From the NCBI GenBank assembly GCA_020809705.1, contig CP085836.1:1116001-1180000 (forward strand): a stretch of DNA of 64,000 nucleotides. The letters run 5' to 3'. The notes beneath the pieces are model-generated. The model saw only the letters and a program-made list of their open reading frames with translations. It made no database searches and was not told the DNA's origin. Source of the stretch: Calonectria ilicicola. Its lineage: Eukaryota > Ascomycota > Sordariomycetes > Hypocreales > Nectriaceae. Within the stretch, counting starts at the first letter, position 1. Each line of letters begins with the position of its first letter. Below, in pieces: positions 60,825 to 64,000 of this stretch. Both the position numbers and the translations under genes were made by a program.

Positions 60825-61918
60825 GTTGGCTATATAACACGTTCTCTAAGATTAATGTTCCAATCAGACTTAGTCCATTCAGTGATCAGTGAATAACGCG
60901 GGCATGAGATTGTCACAGGCTGAAGCCTGGCAGAGGATTACGGCTATGCCGTATCCACCTAGATTAAACTTCCTGACCACGTTGGTAGCGCGGGCACAAC
61001 AAGGCATATATAATCAGAAGAATGCGTTCTTCTGATCGTCTTCTTTTCCTTCCTCCTTAGCTTTAGATAGACCAATACAGAGCACCCTTCAGGTTGAACA
61101 AACCTAGGACTAGCCCTTCACAGAGATGAGTAGTTGTTGGCTTGGTTTCGTGAGGAGTAAAATGCCGATACTACTACATACAACAGAAATCAATCTCCCG
61201 AGTCTAAATAATACCGCATAGACTCGGTTGGATGATATTCTGGACCGCGCAAAATAGAACTCACATAATACTTAGATATAACGTATCGTGCCTTAAGTGG
61301 CTGTGATCTTACCATTGTTCTTTCGATAAAAGATTGTGTTATATGAGCATTATGTATTGCTAGTTATACTTTTTAATTTTAATTTTAAGTTCATCGCAGG
61401 CTATTTACCCTCTGAAGTGGATAGATCAGTGTAAGGGTTGTTGACCAGGGTGATACAGTGAGGCCCAGAACAGGTTGTATTGTAGTGTGTAGACTTCAAC
61501 TTGGCGAACGTTCCTAGAACGTCCGCCGAACTTCTCTAATAAACCAGGTGGGTCACGCGCCACCTCTAGCCACAGTGGTGCTGGGACCCACTCTCTTACA
61601 ATCAGCCGTTGTCCAGTGTACCGTTTAGGTGCGAAATCTTGGTGTTGGCAAATCTGATTTTGTTTTTGTATTGATTTCACTTGTTAATATTGAATATTAA
61701 GCAAAAGGGATATAAAAATAAATCAAATTTGGTTTATAACTACTGGATGTCCTGCAACGACGAATTCTCATCGCCCTGTGATACACGCTTCATTCTTCGT
61801 AACCCCGGATTATCAGGCTCCCCTGAACACGGTACCGGTTTCTGTTACGCCTAGGCCAGGCCAGCCCGACCTACCTGGAGGTCATGTGACAAGGGCCCGC
61901 TTCTCTTGATGTTGGTTA
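60825..61918. other. Spacer without recognised genes
   Basis: About 1.1 kb, partly AT-rich. No gene, RNA or repeat can be supported. Confidence 0.35.
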
Positions 61919-63148
61919 GTGCTTCATGAACCGGATCTCGTCGATGACCAGGTCGGGGGTGTTTGTGTTCGTGATGGAGAACTTCTTGGGGGTATCAACA
62001 CGGACGCGAGGGCTGTCCCCCAGACCGGCCCCTTGTTCACGTACCCAATCTTGGCAGCAACCGCGCTTCTCTTGATTATTGTGGCCTTCTTAGACTATTC
62101 GGACTCAAGACTCATGAAGGGGTTGTAGAGCTTCGGTGTGAGACGTGTTTGGCGAGAAGTTTCGTCGGCTGGGCCATGAGGACGCACATGCCGGCATCCA
62201 AGGGGAAGAGCGAGGAGCTGAAAAGAGCACTGGTGACACACAATGGGCACTACCACGACCACCTGACACTGATCAGAATGATGAGGAACGGGGTGAAGAC
62301 TCCATCGTACTAGTTGGCCGACTCGCTGGCCATCTTCAAGGCGCTCAAGGGCAGAACGAGCCTGCGAGCCTCAGGTCTCTCAGGCAGAAGGGGTTCGCTG
62401 ATTGAAGCATCACCGGCATGATGCCGACAGCGACGCCTCCGTATCGAAGACGGTTTTCATGATGACCTTCAGGAATTGTGGACGTGCCGCGTACGCATCA
62501 GTCGCACATTGACACGCAACCGAACCCGAGCACGAGTCCGAGGGCGACAACACGATGGTGCCGCAGCGACGATTATCTGGATTGGATGCACGGCGAAATG
62601 TTCCATGATCGCATCCAGGTCGCTGTTCCCATTCACGGTCTCGGGCAAGTCCTCGAAGAAGCCTCCAACGGTGCTCATACTAGCGACCGAGGCAGCGACG
62701 AAGTCTGCACACATGTCCAAATCCTCTATCAAACCGCTCTTGATGCATGCGACCATGCCATCCACACACTGAGGATCGGGCTAGCTATTGGCCAACCGTT
62801 CATCGTCGTGTAGTTACTCCCTCGCCAGCGCGCGACCACCACCGACCACAAGGACACTAAGCAGATCTCAAAACGGACCATGTACTTGTTCAGGTTCGTT
62901 TAGATCATCTGGGCCCTCGTCATGTCCGTGTCGGCGATCAGGTCAGGCTCTGCGCCCAGGCAGGGATCGTCTACCTGTTTGTGGTTTAAATAAATTTGAG
63001 TACTGACAAATCGGCCGTGCTGATCCTGTTCTCGTTCAGGCATTTTTTTCGGCGTCCGAGGAGATGTCGCTTGGGATGTAGGAGTCGGCGTCGGGCATCT
63101 CTGGAACGCCGGACGGGTTTTCGTCGTCTTCCCGCTGAGCTCGGTCAT
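61919..63148. other. GC-rich, coding-like but unrecognised region
   Basis: This part is clearly richer in G and C than its AT-rich flanks and open in several frames on both strands. Examples are a plus-strand hydrophobic stretch YPILAATALLLIIVAFLDY near 62040-62100 and a minus-strand KKFSITNTNTPDLVIDEIRF near 61930-61990. No frame gives a recognisable family or a consistent exon chain. It may be the decayed remains of one or more genes, or sequence of other origin. Confidence 0.3.
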
Positions 63149-64000
63149 ATATGTACCATCATGAATCCGTTGTGGGCTTGAACGGTCCAGACGGCGGTGG
63201 CGTGGCGTCGATACGTGGGCCTGCTACAATTGAAGGAGCCTGACGCAAAAAAATTAATAAGCAAAGGCACAAATAAATGAATGATGGAATAAATAAATGA
63301 CCAAAGACTGAGATACTACAATTATGTGCATCAATAGACGCATGATCCCTGAGGTTAGCAAATACCAACTTAGTGCATCTTCCAGCCAAAGCTGGAGGTA
63401 CAGTAGCATAAAATATTTCGCGTAATTTCAGCAACCTTATATAGCTTGCTCTCATTTCTGCCGGGAATTTCATCTCAACTTTTGGTTTTTCAATTTTCCC
63501 TTGAACTTGATCTTGGCTTGCCTAACCAGCCCAAAACCGCTCAACGCACTTGGCAGCTGACCAGGGCGATTAAACCTCATGTGTGTGTCCAGTCCGTTTG
63601 CTTTGCACCCCCAGCTTCCACTTTGAGGGTGCTTGACGGGTAATGCTACGTCCCGGATTGTTTGCATTCTGGACAAACAGCCTAAACTAAAAAAAAAAAA
63701 AAGATGCATCAAACACTACACAGCTTGACTGTTTTTTGACAATCAGCTGATCGATATCGACCAAGGTCATAGATAATTTCTGCAGCCCTCTTGGTCCCGA
63801 CCCCCGACCAAGGTCGAATGCAAGTCTCATTGTATGTAAATTTCACCACTCTTGGCCCGTTTCAATGTCCACTATTTCCTTCTGTTGAGAATGCATCGTT
63901 GGGGACAAAGGATAGATTGAACACTGGTCAATCGAAACGGAGAGCGGTGGGCTATACTACTGCTTGGCGAATTTTACTCAAGTTGACGGGTTGGCGTTTA
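63149..64000. other. Right-edge spacer
   Basis: About 850 bases with a poly-A run near 63690 and no supported gene. Confidence 0.35.

Noticed and set aside
62469..62813. Overlapping frames on both strands near 62.5-62.8 kb
   Set aside because: Several overlap with equal plausibility and none matches a family, so I did not call a gene.

Overview
The window reads as a gene-poor, transposon-rich accessory region of a filamentous ascomycete (Pezizomycotina). Introns are short (47-86 bp) with GTRNGT-type donors. The host genes belong to fungal-expanded families: a FunK1 kinase, a PD-(D/E)XK nuclease-like protein, an HNH_2 protein, a NACHT-ankyrin NLR, PNP_UDP nucleoside-phosphorylase-like domains and a DUF6604 fragment. 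The mobile elements are typical fungal ones: pogo/Fot1-like, Copia, a Helitron and a gag relic. Relics carry in-frame TAG/TAA/TGA stops with few indels, as expected from C-to-T mutation (RIP-like).

Layout. 1-14.8 kb: the 3' end of a membrane-protein gene, then mostly non-coding DNA with a truncated PNP_UDP fragment (4.2 kb), a 9-bp minisatellite (5.84-6.01 kb), tRNA-like/SINE-like repeats, an F-box-like remnant and the C-terminal half of another PNP_UDP gene (14.35-14.80 kb). 14.9-19.2 kb: FunK1 kinase and a three-exon PD-(D/E)XK gene, both intact. 20.26-23.37 kb: a 3.1-kb pogo-like element with 112-bp inverted repeats, TA duplication and a dead transposase. 23.9-28.2 kb: a NACHT NTPase whose frame breaks just before an ankyrin array of near-identical 33-residue repeats. 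28.7-30.2 kb: gag and pogo relics. 32.3-35.2 kb: an unknown 239-aa protein and an HNH_2 protein. 35.7-36.4 kb: the 3' half of a DDE transposase with a SAP-like tail.

36.56-47.86 kb: an apparently intact autonomous non-canonical (Helentron/Helitron2-like) element. It has a spliced Rep-PIF1 helicase gene on the minus strand and a divergent gene of unknown function on the plus strand. At its left end lie two identical 225-bp non-autonomous derivatives, one in tandem and one nested. Each shares both termini with the large element and sits between two T residues. 48.9-50.8 kb: a nearly intact pogo element. 50.9-53.1 kb: a helicase relic with many stops but one continuous frame. 53.78-58.98 kb: a young Copia element with identical 133-bp LTRs, gag and pol in one frame across a UGA, and a half-tRNA-iMet primer site. 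It truncates a third PNP_UDP gene. 60.4-60.8 kb: a DUF6604 fragment. The last 3 kb holds nothing I can name.

Taken together, the host genes look like a turnover zone for NLR-type and accessory genes, where fragments of PNP, NACHT and nuclease modules are mixed and cut by transposons. The best candidates for something not well described are the Helitron's nested termini with its divergent accessory gene, and the ankyrin higher-order duplication in the NLR.
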